A stretch of DNA of 64,000 bases, taken from assembly GCF_012927165.1 (NCBI RefSeq), contig NZ_JABBGA010000021.1:1-64000 (forward strand). The letters are read 5' to 3'. Under the pieces are notes generated by a model. The model worked only from the letters and a program-made list of their open reading frames with translations, was not told the DNA's origin and made no database searches. The first letter of the stretch is position 1, and each line of letters starts with the position of its first letter. The translations under genes were made by a program, and so were the position numbers. The DNA is from Zoogloea dura (GTDB taxonomy: Bacteria > Pseudomonadota > Gammaproteobacteria > Burkholderiales > Rhodocyclaceae). Positions 48,219 to 58,356 of this stretch are shown piece after piece.

Positions 48219-48290
48219 GTTAAGAGGCGTTACCCGTCGGTAAATTCCAGTTAAGCGGCAGGCCGCCGGCGCAGCGTAAAGCTGGGTAAA
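48219..48290. promoter_or_regulatory. three CpxR-type boxes in the cpxP-cpxRA intergenic region
   Basis: Three GTAAA-N5-GTAAA-like sites: GTTAA-N5-GTTAC (48219-48233), GTAAA-N5-GTTAA (48240-48254) and a perfect GTAAA-N5-GTAAA (48276-48290). They lie between the divergent starts at 48131 and 48367, predicting CpxR control of both transcripts, including autoregulation. Confidence 0.75.
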
Positions 48291-48366
48291 TGGCGGCGGA
48301 GAGGCTCCCGCCGGGGGCGCCCCAGGCCGTAAGATCTTCCACTGGATGGATTGGGGGTGACCCGGA

Positions 48367-49068
48367 ATGAGCAAGGTATTGCTGGTGGACGACGATGTGG
48401 AACTGTCGTCCATGCTGAAGGAATATTTGGTCCAGGAGGGCTTCGAGGCGGACACCGTGCATGACGGTGAAGCTGGCATTGCCGCCGCGCTGTCGGGTGA
48501 ATATGCCCTCGTGGTGCTGGACGTGATGATGCCGAAGGTGGGCGGGATCGAGGCCCTCGGCCGCATCCGCGCGCGCAGCAGCATCCCGGTGCTGATGCTG
48601 ACGGCGCGGGGCGACGACGTGGACCGGATCGTCGGCCTCGAGCTCGGTGCCGACGATTATGTGCCCAAGCCGTGTACGCCCCGTGAGCTGGTGGCGCGGA
48701 TCAGGGCCATTCTCCGGCGTGTCCCAGAGGGCGGGATGCCGGATGCCCAGGCAATCAGTCCGGGCAGTCCATTGCTGGTGGGGCAGTTGTCCATCTGGCC
48801 GTCGATGCGGCGCGCCCAGTGGAAGGGCGGGCCCCTCGAGCTGACGAGCACCGAATTCAATCTGCTGGAGATCCTGGCCCGTTGTGCCGGGCGGGTGGTC
48901 AGCAAGGCGGAGTTGTCCGAGCAGGGCCTTGGCCGGCCATTGGCCCGCTTTGACCGGAGCATCGATGTGCATCTTTCCAGCATCCGCCACAAGCTGGGTT
49001 TGCGCCCTGATGGTCGTTCCTGGATCGAGACCGTGCGTGGGCTCGGTTATCAGCTGGTTTGCGAATGA
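48367..49068 (+). CDS. cpxR: OmpR-family response regulator CpxR
   Basis: A 233-aa regulator. Receiver domain (SKVLLVDDDVELSSMLKEYL, phospho-Asp52 in VVLDVMMPK, Lys in YVPKPCTPREL) and a winged-helix DNA-binding domain (ELTSTEFNLLEILARCAGRVVSKAELSEQGLGRPLARFDRSIDVHLSSIRHKLG). The C-terminal sequence is CpxR-like, and CpxR boxes lie directly upstream. It overlaps the kinase gene by ATGA. Responds to envelope stress. Confidence 0.9.
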   Translation: MSKVLLVDDDVELSSMLKEYLVQEGFEADTVHDGEAGIAAALSGEYALVVLDVMMPKVGGIEALGRIRARSSIPVLMLTARGDDVDRIVGLELGADDYVPKPCTPRELVARIRAILRRVPEGGMPDAQAISPGSPLLVGQLSIWPSMRRAQWKGGPLELTSTEFNLLEILARCAGRVVSKAELSEQGLGRPLARFDRSIDVHLSSIRHKLGLRPDGRSWIETVRGLGYQLVCE

Positions 49069-50486
49069 GGCCGGGGCGTCTTTTCTGGAAGTTCTTCTTT
49101 GCCTTCTGGCTGGCCTTGCTGGTGGCGAGTGCCGCCGTCGGCACGGCTGTCTGGCTGCATCGCGAGGCCCTTGAGCGGGAGCGTGCGGATGTCGGGCGCC
49201 TGCTGGGCGTGGCGGAAGGGCCGCGGGCCGACATGGCGGTGGCTGCGGCGGCGTCGGTGCTGGCCCATGGCGGTGAAGAAGCCCTGCGCCGCCTGCTGGC
49301 CGAATGGTCGGGCGAGCGTGCCCCCCGTGTGCTGGTGGTGGATGACGCCGGGCATGATCTGCTCGGTCGCGAGGTGGCCTCCGCGGCGCTTGCCGAGGCG
49401 CGTGCCTGGCGCGATGACGACGGGCATCGCCAGCCGGTCAGGCAGGTGAGCGGGCTGGATGGTCGCCACTGGGTCTTGTTCATCCCCGCCAGGGCGGAAG
49501 ACGGGGCCTGGGAGCGGCATCTCCGCCCCGGAGGCGGTCGACCGCCGCCGCCTCCGGGGCGGCATGGTCCGACTCCGCCCAATCCCTGGATTCCGATTGG
49601 TAGTGGTCTGCTGGCCAGCGTGCTGTTCAGCGCGCTGCTGGCCTGGCATCTGTCCAAGCCGATACGCAGTCTGCGCTGGGCATTGGGCTCGGTGGCGGCG
49701 GGCAATCTGGAAACCCGCGTGCGTCCCCTGATGGGGGCCCGCCGGGACGAGATCGCCGATCTGGGTGAGGATTTCGATCGGATGGCGCGCCAGCTGCAGA
49801 GCCTCATCGTGTCCCAGCGTCGCCTGCTCCACGATGTGTCTCACGAACTGCGCTCTCCCCTGGCGCGCCTGCAGGCGGCCATCGGTCTGCTGCGCCAGGA
49901 CCCGGCGCGGCTGGCTGCCTCGATCGAGCGGATCGAGCGGGAGGCGGGGCGGCTGGATGATCTGGTCGGGCAGTTGCTGACCATGGCGCGCCTGGAGGCC
50001 GGTGTGCGCGATGCACCAAAGGCACGGATCGAATTGTTCGATCTGGCCGCGTCGATTGCTGAAGATGCGCGTTTCGAGGCGCAAAGCCTGGGGCGCGACC
50101 TGCTGTTCCACGGGGACGGCGAGGCCGAGGCCACACTGCGCGTCGAGTTGATCCAGCGGGCCTTCGAGAACGTGATGCGCAATGCGGTGAAATACACGGC
50201 GGAGGGGAGTTGCGTTCAGGTTGCGGCGGTGCAGGAGGGGGATGTCTTCGTGCTGCGCGTCGATGATGCCGGCCCTGGCGTGCCGGCGGCCGATCTGGAG
50301 GCCATCTTCGAGCCCTTCTATCGTTGCGGTGCAGGGCAAGGGGCCGACGGCTTCGGCCTGGGCCTGGCGATCGCGCGTCGCGCGGTGGATCTTCATGGAG
50401 GTAGGCTGCGCGCGGAAAACCGGCCAGAAGGGGGGCTTCGGATTGAGATTCGGCTGCCTCTTGGTGGCACCGCACAAAAGGAATAG
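49065..50486 (+). CDS. cpxA: envelope-stress sensor histidine kinase CpxA
   Basis: A 473-aa kinase. Transmembrane helix about 8-28, a periplasmic domain to about 175 with a Pro-rich stretch (GGGRPPPPPGRHG), a second helix near 185, HAMP (SKPIRSLRWALGSVAAGNLETRV), HisKA (RLLHDVSHELRSPLARLQ) and HATPase (GADGFGLGLAIARRAVDLHGG). Start ATG 49065 overlaps the cpxR stop. The periplasmic domain is the presumed site for restraint by the CpxP-like protein. Confidence 0.88.
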   Translation: MRPGRLFWKFFFAFWLALLVASAAVGTAVWLHREALERERADVGRLLGVAEGPRADMAVAAAASVLAHGGEEALRRLLAEWSGERAPRVLVVDDAGHDLLGREVASAALAEARAWRDDDGHRQPVRQVSGLDGRHWVLFIPARAEDGAWERHLRPGGGRPPPPPGRHGPTPPNPWIPIGSGLLASVLFSALLAWHLSKPIRSLRWALGSVAAGNLETRVRPLMGARRDEIADLGEDFDRMARQLQSLIVSQRRLLHDVSHELRSPLARLQAAIGLLRQDPARLAASIERIEREAGRLDDLVGQLLTMARLEAGVRDAPKARIELFDLAASIAEDARFEAQSLGRDLLFHGDGEAEATLRVELIQRAFENVMRNAVKYTAEGSCVQVAAVQEGDVFVLRVDDAGPGVPAADLEAIFEPFYRCGAGQGADGFGLGLAIARRAVDLHGGRLRAENRPEGGLRIEIRLPLGGTAQKE

Positions 50487-50520
50487 GCGCGGCCGGGTTC
50501 AAGCTGCTAGAATGCCGGCC

Positions 50521-50620
<100 letters not shown>

Positions 50621-50632
50621 CCCGAATTCATC

Positions 50633-50667
50633 GAGAAAGGCGTCCCCAGGGGCGCCTTTCTCATTTT
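50633..50667 (+). terminator. intrinsic terminator after SRP RNA
   Basis: A 10-bp stem GAGAAAGGCG / CGCCTTTCTC with a 10-nt loop, then ATTTT. It lies 12 nt after the ffs end. Confidence 0.88.
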
Positions 50668-50745
50668 CAGCCGCGTCAGGCTGAAAACCCGACCCCTCGG
50701 GGGGGCAGCGACCCGCGCAGCGGCGGGGCTGTTAGAATCCCGCCC

Positions 50746-52857
50746 ATGGCTTACCAAGTACTTGCCCGCAAGTGGCGCCCCCGCAGCTTTGAGACACTCG
50801 TCGGGCAGGAGCACGTGGTCCGTGCGCTGACCCATGCCCTGCAGACCGGGCGCCTGCATCACGCCTATCTGTTCACTGGTACCCGGGGGGTCGGCAAGAC
50901 CACCATCTCGCGGATTCTGGCCAAGGCCCTCAACTGCGAAACCGGGGTGACGGCCACGCCGTGCAACCAGTGCGCGGCCTGCACGGCCATCGATGCCGAC
51001 CGTTTTCCCGACTACGTGGAGATGGACGCCGCCTCCAACCGGGGCGTGGACGACATGGCCGCGCTGCTCGACCAGGCGGTGTATGCGCCGGTGCAGGGGC
51101 GCTACAAGGTCTACATGATCGACGAAGTCCACATGCTCACCGGGCATGCCTTCAATGCGATGCTGAAGACCCTCGAGGAGCCGCCCGAGCACGTCAAGTT
51201 CATCATCGCCACCACCGATCCGCAGAAGATCCCGGTCACGGTGCTGTCCCGCTGCCTGCAGTTCAACCTCAAGCAGATGCCGCCCGGCCATATCGTCGGG
51301 CATCTGACCCGCCTGCTCGAAGCCGAGGCCGTGCCCTTCGAGCCTGGTGCCCTGCGCCATATCGCCAAGGCCGCCAGCGGTTCCATGCGCGACTCCCTGT
51401 CCCTGCTCGACCAGGCCATTGCCCACGGTGCCGGCAAAGTGGAGGAGCAGGCCGTCCAGGACATGCTGGGCACGGTGGGGGACGACCACCTGCACGTGCT
51501 GCTCGGCGCCTTGGCTGCCGGTGATGTGCAGGCCCTGCTGGGTGCCGTCGACGCGATGGAGGCGCGCAGCCTCTCCTTCGATTCCGCCCTGCAGTCCCTG
51601 GCCAGCCTGTTGCACCGCATCGCCCTGGCCCAGATGGCGCCGGCGGCCATCACCGACGAGTTCGAGGCGGCCCGCCTGCGTCCCTATGTCGAGGCCTTCG
51701 ACCCGGAATTCCTGCAACTGGCCTACCAGATCGCCATTCACGGCCGGGACGAACTGGCCCTGGCGCCGGATGAGACCACCGGTTTCTCGATGAGCCTGCT
51801 GCGCCTGTTTGCCTTCCGGCCGGAACAGCCCGCCGGCCTGGGCGGCGTGCTGGCGTCGGGGGGCGGCCAGGGGCAGGCGCGGAGCCTGCCTGCCGGTGTG
51901 CCGCCGGGCACCGCTCCATCCGGTGCGGCGCCGACCGCTGCTCCGCGGCCGCAAGCCGCCGCGGCCCCGGTCGTGTCCGCTCCGGCGGTGGGGGCGGTCG
52001 CGCCGCGTGCCGCCGAAGCAGCGCCTGTGCCGCCGATGCCGGCCGCACAGCCCGTGGCTCCGGAGCCGCTGCACCAGCCTGAGCCTGTGGCTGTCGCACC
52101 CGTGGCGCCGCCGGCGCCTGCCGTCGCGGTGGTGCCGGCTGTACCTGTTCCGCCGCCTGCGCCGGCTGTGCGCGGCGAACCGGGTCATGGCAGCAGCGTG
52201 CCCCCCTGGGAAGATCTGCCGCCCGAGGCGGATGCCTATTTTCAGGCGCCGCCTGCCCCGGCGATGGCGGCTCCGACCGTCGTGCAGCGGGAGGTGCCGC
52301 CGGCGCCCGCCGTGCAGGCCGTGGCCGAGCCCCGGCCGGTGCCGGCAGCCGCGCTCGTCGAGCCTGTCGCAGTCGCAGTCGTTGAGGCCCCCGGCGCTCC
52401 CGCGATCGCCCCCTCCGGCGCCCCTGCAGGCGAGCCCTCCGCGGCCCCGGCGCAGCCCGCCGGCCCGCTGCCCGGCAACATCGACTGGCATGCCCTGCAG
52501 GATGGCCTGGGGCTTGGTGGCTTGAATTTGCAGCTGGCCCAGCACAGTGAGCTGATCGAGGTCGCCAACGACCTCTTCCGGCTGCGCCTGGCCAGCGACC
52601 AGAAGCACCTGCTGCAGATCAACCGCAGTGGCGTGGAGCGCCTGCAGGAGGCCTTGACCACCCATTTCGGCCGGCCGCTGAAGGTGCATGTGGAAGTGGG
52701 TGATATCGCCACCGAGACGCCCGCCCAGCGCAACCAGGCAGAAAAGGCCGAGCGTCACGCCGCGGCCGTGGCGGCGCTGCAGCAGGATCCGTTTGTCCGC
52801 GAATTGATTGAGCGTTTTGGTGCCACGCTGGAAACCGCGTCGGTCAAACCGCTTTGA
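50746..52857 (+). CDS. dnaX: DNA polymerase III subunits gamma/tau
   Basis: A 703-aa clamp-loader ATPase. AAA+ domain with Walker A GTRGVGKT (about 45-52), a four-Cys zinc module (CETGVTATPCNQCAAC), Walker B MIDEVHML, an SRC-type arginine finger (VLSRCLQF) and the clamp-loader collar. A Pro/Ala-rich linker (about 375-575) separates the tau C-terminal domain that contacts DnaE and DnaB. I saw no A-AAA-AAG slippery site, so a gamma form by frameshifting is not evident. TAGAAT (50733-50738) just before the start suggests a very short leader. Confidence 0.95.
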   Translation: MAYQVLARKWRPRSFETLVGQEHVVRALTHALQTGRLHHAYLFTGTRGVGKTTISRILAKALNCETGVTATPCNQCAACTAIDADRFPDYVEMDAASNRGVDDMAALLDQAVYAPVQGRYKVYMIDEVHMLTGHAFNAMLKTLEEPPEHVKFIIATTDPQKIPVTVLSRCLQFNLKQMPPGHIVGHLTRLLEAEAVPFEPGALRHIAKAASGSMRDSLSLLDQAIAHGAGKVEEQAVQDMLGTVGDDHLHVLLGALAAGDVQALLGAVDAMEARSLSFDSALQSLASLLHRIALAQMAPAAITDEFEAARLRPYVEAFDPEFLQLAYQIAIHGRDELALAPDETTGFSMSLLRLFAFRPEQPAGLGGVLASGGGQGQARSLPAGVPPGTAPSGAAPTAAPRPQAAAAPVVSAPAVGAVAPRAAEAAPVPPMPAAQPVAPEPLHQPEPVAVAPVAPPAPAVAVVPAVPVPPPAPAVRGEPGHGSSVPPWEDLPPEADAYFQAPPAPAMAAPTVVQREVPPAPAVQAVAEPRPVPAAALVEPVAVAVVEAPGAPAIAPSGAPAGEPSAAPAQPAGPLPGNIDWHALQDGLGLGGLNLQLAQHSELIEVANDLFRLRLASDQKHLLQINRSGVERLQEALTTHFGRPLKVHVEVGDIATETPAQRNQAEKAERHAAAVAALQQDPFVRELIERFGATLETASVKPL

Positions 52858-52879
52858 ATCCGTTCGCCCCCGTTGGTCT

Positions 52880-52924
52880 CTTTTGTCCCTTTTATCCCTT
52901 TTGTTTCTTTGACCCCTTGAACCC
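52880..52924 (+). repeat. five 9-bp polypyrimidine tandem repeats between dnaX and ybaB
   Basis: Units start exactly every 9 bp at 52880, 52889, 52898, 52907 and 52916: CTTTTGTCC, CTTTTATCC, CTTTTGTTT, CTTTGACCC, CTTGAACCC. The coding-strand tract is almost purine-free and lies just before the ybaB ribosome-binding site. Role unknown; could vary in length by slippage. Confidence 0.8.
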
Positions 52925-52942
52925 CCTTCGGAGAATCCCATC

Positions 52943-53266
52943 ATGATGAAAGGCGGCATCGCCGGCCTGATGAAGCAGGCCCAGCAAATGCAGGACAACA
53001 TGAAGAAAATGCAGGACAGCCTCGGCGGCATTGAAGTCGAAGGCCAGTCCGGCGCCGGCATGGTGAAGATCACCATGACCTGCAAGTACGACGTCCGCCG
53101 GGTCAACATTGATCCGTCCGTGATGGACGACAAGGAAATGCTCGAGGACCTGATCGCCGCGGCGGTGAATGATGCGGTGCGCCGTGTCGAGTCCACCACC
53201 CAGGAGAAGATGTCCGGCTTCACCGCCGGCCTCAACTTGCCTCCCGGCTTCAAGCTGCCTTTCTGA
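52943..53266 (+). CDS. ybaB: YbaB/EbfC nucleoid-associated protein
   Basis: A 107-aa dimeric DNA-binding protein. [24 protein letters not shown], an acidic [17 protein letters not shown] strand and C-terminal GFKLPF are typical. Conserved between dnaX and recR. ATG 52943 (or 52946) follows CGGAG. Confidence 0.94.
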   Translation: MMKGGIAGLMKQAQQMQDNMKKMQDSLGGIEVEGQSGAGMVKITMTCKYDVRRVNIDPSVMDDKEMLEDLIAAAVNDAVRRVESTTQEKMSGFTAGLNLPPGFKLPF

Positions 53267-53286
53267 GCGGCGGCTGACCTCGACCC

Positions 53287-53883
53287 GTGAGCGCGCCCTC
53301 CAGTCTCGACATCCTGATCGAAGCCCTGCGTTGCCTGCCGGGGGTGGGCCCCAAGTCCGCCCAGCGGATGGCCTTCCATCTGCTGCAGCGGGATCAGCGG
53401 GGGGCCGCCAAGCTGGCCACCGCCCTGGGGCATGCCCTCGAGGTGCTGCGTCACTGCGCCCGCTGCAACACCTTCTGCGAGGACGAGATCTGCTCCCGCT
53501 GCGCCAACCCGCAGCGCGACGGCTCCCAGCTGTGCGTGGTGGAGATGCCGGCCGACCTGGCCATGCTCGAGCAGACGCACAGCTACCACGGTCTGTATTA
53601 CGTGCTGATGGGGCGCTTGTCCCCCCTCGACGGCATCGGCCCGCGGGAGCTGGGGCTGGAGAAGCTGTTGGCCCGGGCCGGCGACGGCGTGGTCCAGGAG
53701 GTCATCCTGGCCACCAATTTCACCAACGAGGGCGAAGCCACCGCCCACATGGTGGCCGAGTTGCTGCGCAATCGCGGCATCCGCGTCAGCCGCATCGCCC
53801 GGGGCATTCCGGTGGGTGGCGAGCTGGAACACACGGATTCCGGCACCATCGCCCAGGCCTTGGTGGAGCGTCGGGCGCTTTGA
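53287..53883 (+). CDS. recR: recombination mediator protein RecR
   Basis: A 198-aa protein of the RecFOR pathway loading RecA at gaps. N-terminal helix-hairpin-helix ([20 protein letters not shown]), four-Cys zinc finger ([16 protein letters not shown]), Toprim domain ([26 protein letters not shown]) and the C-terminal [16 protein letters not shown] motif. GTG start at 53287. Normal length for the family. Confidence 0.95.
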   Translation: MSAPSSLDILIEALRCLPGVGPKSAQRMAFHLLQRDQRGAAKLATALGHALEVLRHCARCNTFCEDEICSRCANPQRDGSQLCVVEMPADLAMLEQTHSYHGLYYVLMGRLSPLDGIGPRELGLEKLLARAGDGVVQEVILATNFTNEGEATAHMVAELLRNRGIRVSRIARGIPVGGELEHTDSGTIAQALVERRAL

Positions 53884-53949
53884 TCGTGCTGCCCCGGCGT
53901 GCTTGGCCGGTGGTGGTCCCGCGACTTTCGACTGCATGAGTCTATCCGG

Positions 53950-55152
53950 ATGGAATCGACAGGCATGAAGCCCCTGCAAGGGGTCAAGGTGCTCGAGCTG
54001 GGCACCCTGATCGCCGGACCTTTCTGTACCCGCATCCTCGCCGAGTTCGGCGCCGAGGTGATCAAGATCGAGTCGCCGCAGGGCGGGGACCCGCTGCGCC
54101 AGTGGCGCAAGCTGCACCAGGGCACGTCCTTGTGGTGGTCGGTGCAGGCCCGCAACAAGAAGTCGGTGACGATCAATCTGAAGCATCCCGAGGGGCTCGA
54201 GATCGTCCGCCGGCTGGCGGCGGAGGCGGACATCGTGGTCGAGAACTTCCGCCCCGGCGTGCTTGAAAAGCTCGGCCTGGGTTGGGATGTGCTGTCGGCC
54301 GCCAATCCCGGCCTGGTGATGGTCCGCCTGTCGGGTTTCGGGCAGACCGGCCCCTATAAGGATCGGCCGGGCTTCGGGGCGATCGGCGAGTCGATGGGCG
54401 GGCTGCGCTACATCACCGGCTTTGCCGACCGTCCGCCGGTGCGTACCGGCATTTCCATCGGCGATTCGATTGCGGCCCTGTGGGCGGCCATCGGCGCCCT
54501 GATGGCCCTGCGCCACCGGGAGGTGAATGGTGGCGCCGGCCAGGTCGTCGATGTGGCGCTCTACGAGGCGGTATTCGCGATGATGGAGAGCATGGTCCCG
54601 GAGTTCGATGTGGCCGGCTTCATCCGCGAACGCACGGGCAACATCATGCCCGGCATCACTCCGTCCAACACCCACACCACCCGCGACGGGCGGCACATCA
54701 TCGTCGGCGGCAACGGAGATGCGATCTTCCGGCGCCTGATGCTCGCGCTCGGGCGTCCCGACCTGGCGGATGACCCGGAGCTGGCCAGCAATGCCGGGCG
54801 GGATCGGCGGGCGGTGGAGATCTACGGGGTCATCGACGCCTGGGTCGCGGCACGGGATGGCGACGCGGTGCTGGCGGCGATGGAGGCGGCCGAAGTCCCC
54901 GCGAGCCCGGTGTTTTCGGTGGAGGACATGTTCCGCGATGCACAGTTCGCCGCCCGCGGCATGATCGAGGAGGCAACCCTGGCCGACGGTACGTCCATCC
55001 GAATTCCCGGCGTGGTGCCCCGTCTGGCGGATACGCCTGGCTCCACCGAATGGCTGGGGCCTGGGCTGGGCGAGCACACTGATGCGATTCTCACCAGCCT
55101 GGGTTATGCGGCCGATCAGATCACGCGCCTGCGGGCCGACGGAGCGATCTGA
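53950..55152 (+). CDS. family III CoA-transferase (CaiB/BaiF)
   Basis: About 400 aa. N-terminal [43 protein letters not shown] and [14 protein letters not shown] are the family signature. The catalytic Asp lies in [17 protein letters not shown]. It moves CoA between carboxylic acids; substrates cannot be told. Start ATG 53950 or 53965; the second gives the classical [11 protein letters not shown] beginning. Follows recR with a 66-nt gap, probably by chance of synteny. Confidence 0.9.
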   Translation: MESTGMKPLQGVKVLELGTLIAGPFCTRILAEFGAEVIKIESPQGGDPLRQWRKLHQGTSLWWSVQARNKKSVTINLKHPEGLEIVRRLAAEADIVVENFRPGVLEKLGLGWDVLSAANPGLVMVRLSGFGQTGPYKDRPGFGAIGESMGGLRYITGFADRPPVRTGISIGDSIAALWAAIGALMALRHREVNGGAGQVVDVALYEAVFAMMESMVPEFDVAGFIRERTGNIMPGITPSNTHTTRDGRHIIVGGNGDAIFRRLMLALGRPDLADDPELASNAGRDRRAVEIYGVIDAWVAARDGDAVLAAMEAAEVPASPVFSVEDMFRDAQFAARGMIEEATLADGTSIRIPGVVPRLADTPGSTEWLGPGLGEHTDAILTSLGYAADQITRLRADGAI

Positions 55153-55223
55153 CCCGGCTTGTCCCGGGGATGTCGCGCAGTCGCGTTATCATCGGGCTTA
55201 TTCCTTTTTCATCCGGAAGTGTC

Positions 55224-56243
55224 ATGTCCACCATTCTCGTGACCGGCGGTGCCGGCTACATCGGTTCCCACACCTGCGTCGAATTGCTGGCGGCAGGCTA
55301 CGACGTTGTCGTCGTGGACAATTTCTGCAACAGCAAGCCCGAGGCCCTGCGCCGTGTCGAGGCCATTGCCGGGCGGCGTCTGGCTGCCGTCATCAATGCC
55401 GACATCCGTGACAAGGCGGCCCTGCGTGTCGTGTTTGCCGGGCACCGCATTGACGCGGTGATCCACTTCGCGGCCCTCAAGGCGGTCGGCGAGTCGGTGG
55501 CCAAGCCGCTGATGTACTACGACAACAACATCGCCGGTACGGTGGCGCTGGCCGAGGTGATGGCCGAGGCGGGCGTCAAGTCGCTGGTCTTCAGCTCTTC
55601 CGCCACCGTGTATGGCGACCCGGCCAGCGTGCCGATCCGCGAGGATTTCCCGACCGGGCCGACCAATCCCTATGGTCGTACCAAGTGGATGATGGAGTAC
55701 GTGCTTTCCGACCTGGCGGCGGCGGATCCTGAGTGGCGGGTGGCGCTGCTGCGCTACTTCAACCCGGTGGGGGCTCACGCCAGCGGGCGTATCGGCGAGG
55801 ATCCGAACGGCCTGCCCAACAACCTGATGCCCTTCGTGAGCCAGGTGGCGGTGGGGCGCTTGCCGCAGCTCCGTGTGTTTGGCGGCGACTATGCGACGCC
55901 GGACGGCACGGGGGTGCGTGATTACATCCATGTGGTGGATCTGGCTGTCGGCCATGTGGCGGCGGTGCGTCGCCTGGCGGAACGTCCGGGTGTGCTGACG
56001 GTCAACCTTGGCACGGGGCGTGGCTACAGCGTGCTCGAAGTCATCAAGGCCTTCGAGGTGGCGAGCGGCCGCAAGGTCCCCTACGAAATCGTCGCGCGAC
56101 GTCCGGGTGATGTGGCCCAGTGCTATGCCGAGCCTGGGCTGGCCGAGGCCGAGCTGGGCTGGCGGGCGAGCCGCGGTATTGACGAGATGTGCGCCGATTC
56201 CTGGCGCTGGCAGAGTTCCAATCCCCAGGGGTATCCCGATTGA
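55224..56243 (+). CDS. galE: UDP-glucose 4-epimerase
   Basis: A 339-aa short-chain dehydrogenase-type epimerase interconverting UDP-glucose and UDP-galactose for surface polysaccharides. NAD-binding [16 protein letters not shown], the catalytic Ser/Thr region [14 protein letters not shown] (Tyr-xxx-Lys) and [10 protein letters not shown] are all present. ATG 55224 (MSTILVTGG) is correct by family. The stop overlaps the TTG start of the next gene. Confidence 0.94.
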   Translation: MSTILVTGGAGYIGSHTCVELLAAGYDVVVVDNFCNSKPEALRRVEAIAGRRLAAVINADIRDKAALRVVFAGHRIDAVIHFAALKAVGESVAKPLMYYDNNIAGTVALAEVMAEAGVKSLVFSSSATVYGDPASVPIREDFPTGPTNPYGRTKWMMEYVLSDLAAADPEWRVALLRYFNPVGAHASGRIGEDPNGLPNNLMPFVSQVAVGRLPQLRVFGGDYATPDGTGVRDYIHVVDLAVGHVAAVRRLAERPGVLTVNLGTGRGYSVLEVIKAFEVASGRKVPYEIVARRPGDVAQCYAEPGLAEAELGWRASRGIDEMCADSWRWQSSNPQGYPD

Positions 56244-56629
56244 GCACTGAAGACCTGCCTGTAAGCGACGCCCTCAACGTGCTGGGAGGGCAGTTGCTGG
56301 CCTGTAGTTATGCGCCATTGACCGGCTGGATGCGCACCGGCTGCTGTGAGGCCGATCCGGACGATCTGGGGCGCCACCATGTGTGCGTTAAGGTGAACGA
56401 GGAGTTCCTGGCCTTCAGCGCCATGCGCGGCAACGATTTGTCCACGCCGCGCCCCGAATTCCGCTTCGCGGGCCTGCGGCCGGGCGATCGCTGGTGCCTC
56501 TGCGCCCTGCGTTGGCGGGAGGCCTGGGAGGCCGGGGTGCCACCCCCGGTGGTGCTGGCGGCCACCCACATGGCCGCCCTCGAGGTGATTCCCCTTGAGG
56601 CGCTCAAGCGTTACGCCGTGGATCGCTGA
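56240..56629 (+). CDS. DUF2237 family protein
   Basis: A 129-aa soluble protein: [77 protein letters not shown] and [14 protein letters not shown] are the DUF2237 signature; function unknown. Cysteines in GCC and CLC are conserved in the family. TTG 56240 overlaps the galE stop and starts a natural N-terminus; the longer ATG 56189 would overlap galE by 55 nt. Confidence 0.88.
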   Translation: MSTEDLPVSDALNVLGGQLLACSYAPLTGWMRTGCCEADPDDLGRHHVCVKVNEEFLAFSAMRGNDLSTPRPEFRFAGLRPGDRWCLCALRWREAWEAGVPPPVVLAATHMAALEVIPLEALKRYAVDR

Positions 56630-56642
56630 ACGAGCCCGATCG

Positions 56643-58085
56643 TCACAGGCCTGCTACCCACTCCAGCAGGGCGTCCTGAACCTCGCGCCCGGCGCCGGCA
56701 TTGGGGTGGTTGATCAGCAGGACCACGATGTAGCGATGTCCGCTGGCGCCCTGCACATAGCCGGCCAGGCTGCGCACGCCATCCAGCGTGCCGGTCTTGA
56801 TGTGGGCTGAGCCAGCGGCGGGACTGTTGGCGACCCGCCGCCGGGCGGTGCCGTCCCGGCCGGCGATCGGCAGCGAGGCGATCAGCTCCGGCATGCTGCG
56901 GCTGCGCCAGGCGGCCATCAGGAGGCGGCCCACGGTGTCGGCGCTGACCCGCTCGCTGCGGGACAGGCCGGCACCGTTTTCGATCACCAGTTTGTCGGTG
57001 GGAATGCCTGCTGCGGCGAGTGCGCGTTCCACTACCCGGCTGCCTGCCGCGGCCGAGTCGCGGCCAGGCTCGCTTTCTGCGCCGAGGGTGGCGAGCAGGT
57101 GGCGGGCAATCACGTTGTTCGACCACTTGTTCATGTCGCGGAGCACCTCCGGCAGTGTCGGTGAGGTGCTCTCCGCCAATGGTCGGGCGTTGGCCGGGGC
57201 CGGGCCGTTGACGAAGCGGCCGTCGATTTCACCACCGAGTTCCCGCCACAAGGTCCGGAACTGCCCTTCGAACAGCCGGGTAGGCGTCAGCGGGGCGAGG
57301 TTCCAGTCGAAGGCCGGGGGGCATGCAGGAGGCAGGCTGCCCTCCAGGGTCAGCACGCTGTTGCCGTTCGAGTCCTCCCGGCTGTCGGCGGTGAGCAGGG
57401 CAGACGGATCGTTGCACGGCCCTGTTCCGGCACGACGTATCCGGTTGTCCAGGCCGAGCCCGGCGGGGAGCGGGTCGATGCTCACCTCGGCCCCTGTCGC
57501 GCTTGGCACGAGCCGCAGGGGCAGGGCGCCGTAGTCGATGTTGAGGGCGTCGGCAGGGGCGTTGTAGGGGCGCAGCGGGCGCTGGTCGAAGGCGCCCGGG
57601 TCGTGGGGAGGGAGCTGGAAGAAGCGTCTGTCGGTGACCACGTTCCCTTCGATGTGGCGAATGTCGCGGCTGCGCAGTTCCCGCAGCAGCAACCACAGCC
57701 GTTCCCGTGACAGGCGCGGGTCGCCACCGCCGATCACGTACAGGTCACCCTGGAGGACGCCGTTGCGGATGGGGGCCTCGGTCACGATGCGGGTTTTCCA
57801 GGTGTAGGTCGGGCCGAGCTGGTCGAGGGCCGCATAGGTGGTCACCAGCTTCATGACGGAGGCCGGGTTCATCGCCTCGCCAGTCCGATGGGCCAGGAGA
57901 GGCGTGGCTGCGTCCACATCCTGGACCAGTACGGCGATGGCCGTGCGAGGGATCGCGGTGCGTGCCAGGCTGCTCTCCAGGGCAGGAGGCCAGGCCGGGG
58001 CCGCAGGGGCCGCCGGTGCCAGCGCGACGAGGCTCAGCAGTGTGGCCAGGTGGATCGACGGAGGGGCGGAGAAGGGGGGCGGCAT
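56643..58085 (-). CDS. dacB: D-alanyl-D-alanine carboxypeptidase/endopeptidase (PBP4 type)
   Basis: A 480-aa periplasmic serine enzyme trimming or cleaving peptidoglycan cross-links. A hydrophobic signal region (LATLLSLVALAPAAPAAPA) precedes the active-site motifs SxxK (MNPASVMKLV), SxN (NKWSNNVIARH) and KTG (AHIKTGTLDG). The large insert between SxxK and SxN is the peptidase S13 hallmark. ATG 58085 is the first ATG; a TTG at 58127 is less likely. Converges with the DUF2237 gene. Confidence 0.92.
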   Translation of the reverse strand: MPPPFSAPPSIHLATLLSLVALAPAAPAAPAWPPALESSLARTAIPRTAIAVLVQDVDAATPLLAHRTGEAMNPASVMKLVTTYAALDQLGPTYTWKTRIVTEAPIRNGVLQGDLYVIGGGDPRLSRERLWLLLRELRSRDIRHIEGNVVTDRRFFQLPPHDPGAFDQRPLRPYNAPADALNIDYGALPLRLVPSATGAEVSIDPLPAGLGLDNRIRRAGTGPCNDPSALLTADSREDSNGNSVLTLEGSLPPACPPAFDWNLAPLTPTRLFEGQFRTLWRELGGEIDGRFVNGPAPANARPLAESTSPTLPEVLRDMNKWSNNVIARHLLATLGAESEPGRDSAAAGSRVVERALAAAGIPTDKLVIENGAGLSRSERVSADTVGRLLMAAWRSRSMPELIASLPIAGRDGTARRRVANSPAAGSAHIKTGTLDGVRSLAGYVQGASGHRYIVVLLINHPNAGAGREVQDALLEWVAGL

Positions 58086-58271
58086 GGCGTACACGTAGGG
58101 AGTATTCGGGGCAGAACGACGGAACAATTATGCCCTTACGCTGCGTGAAGTCGCTGCTGCGCCGCACAAAGCAAGCGGATTATTACGCCATCGGGGAGTG
58201 TCCGGAAGGGTCTCTGGATGCTGTTGATTGCCATAATTCCCAATGCTGGCGCGGGTTTAGCGCTATAGCCC

Positions 58272-58300
58272 TTTTTTTGGGTACGGGTTTTCGCTATACT
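58272..58300 (+). promoter_or_regulatory. putative petABC promoter
   Basis: TATACT (58295-58300) with a T-rich stretch (58272-58278) 17 bp upstream as a weak -35, about 57 nt before petA. The rest of the 271-bp gap holds nothing I can assign. Confidence 0.4.
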
Positions 58301-58356
58301 CCGCAAGTTTTCCGTATTGCGATCTTCGAAGTCTCTTTTATTGAGGTTAGTGGGCC

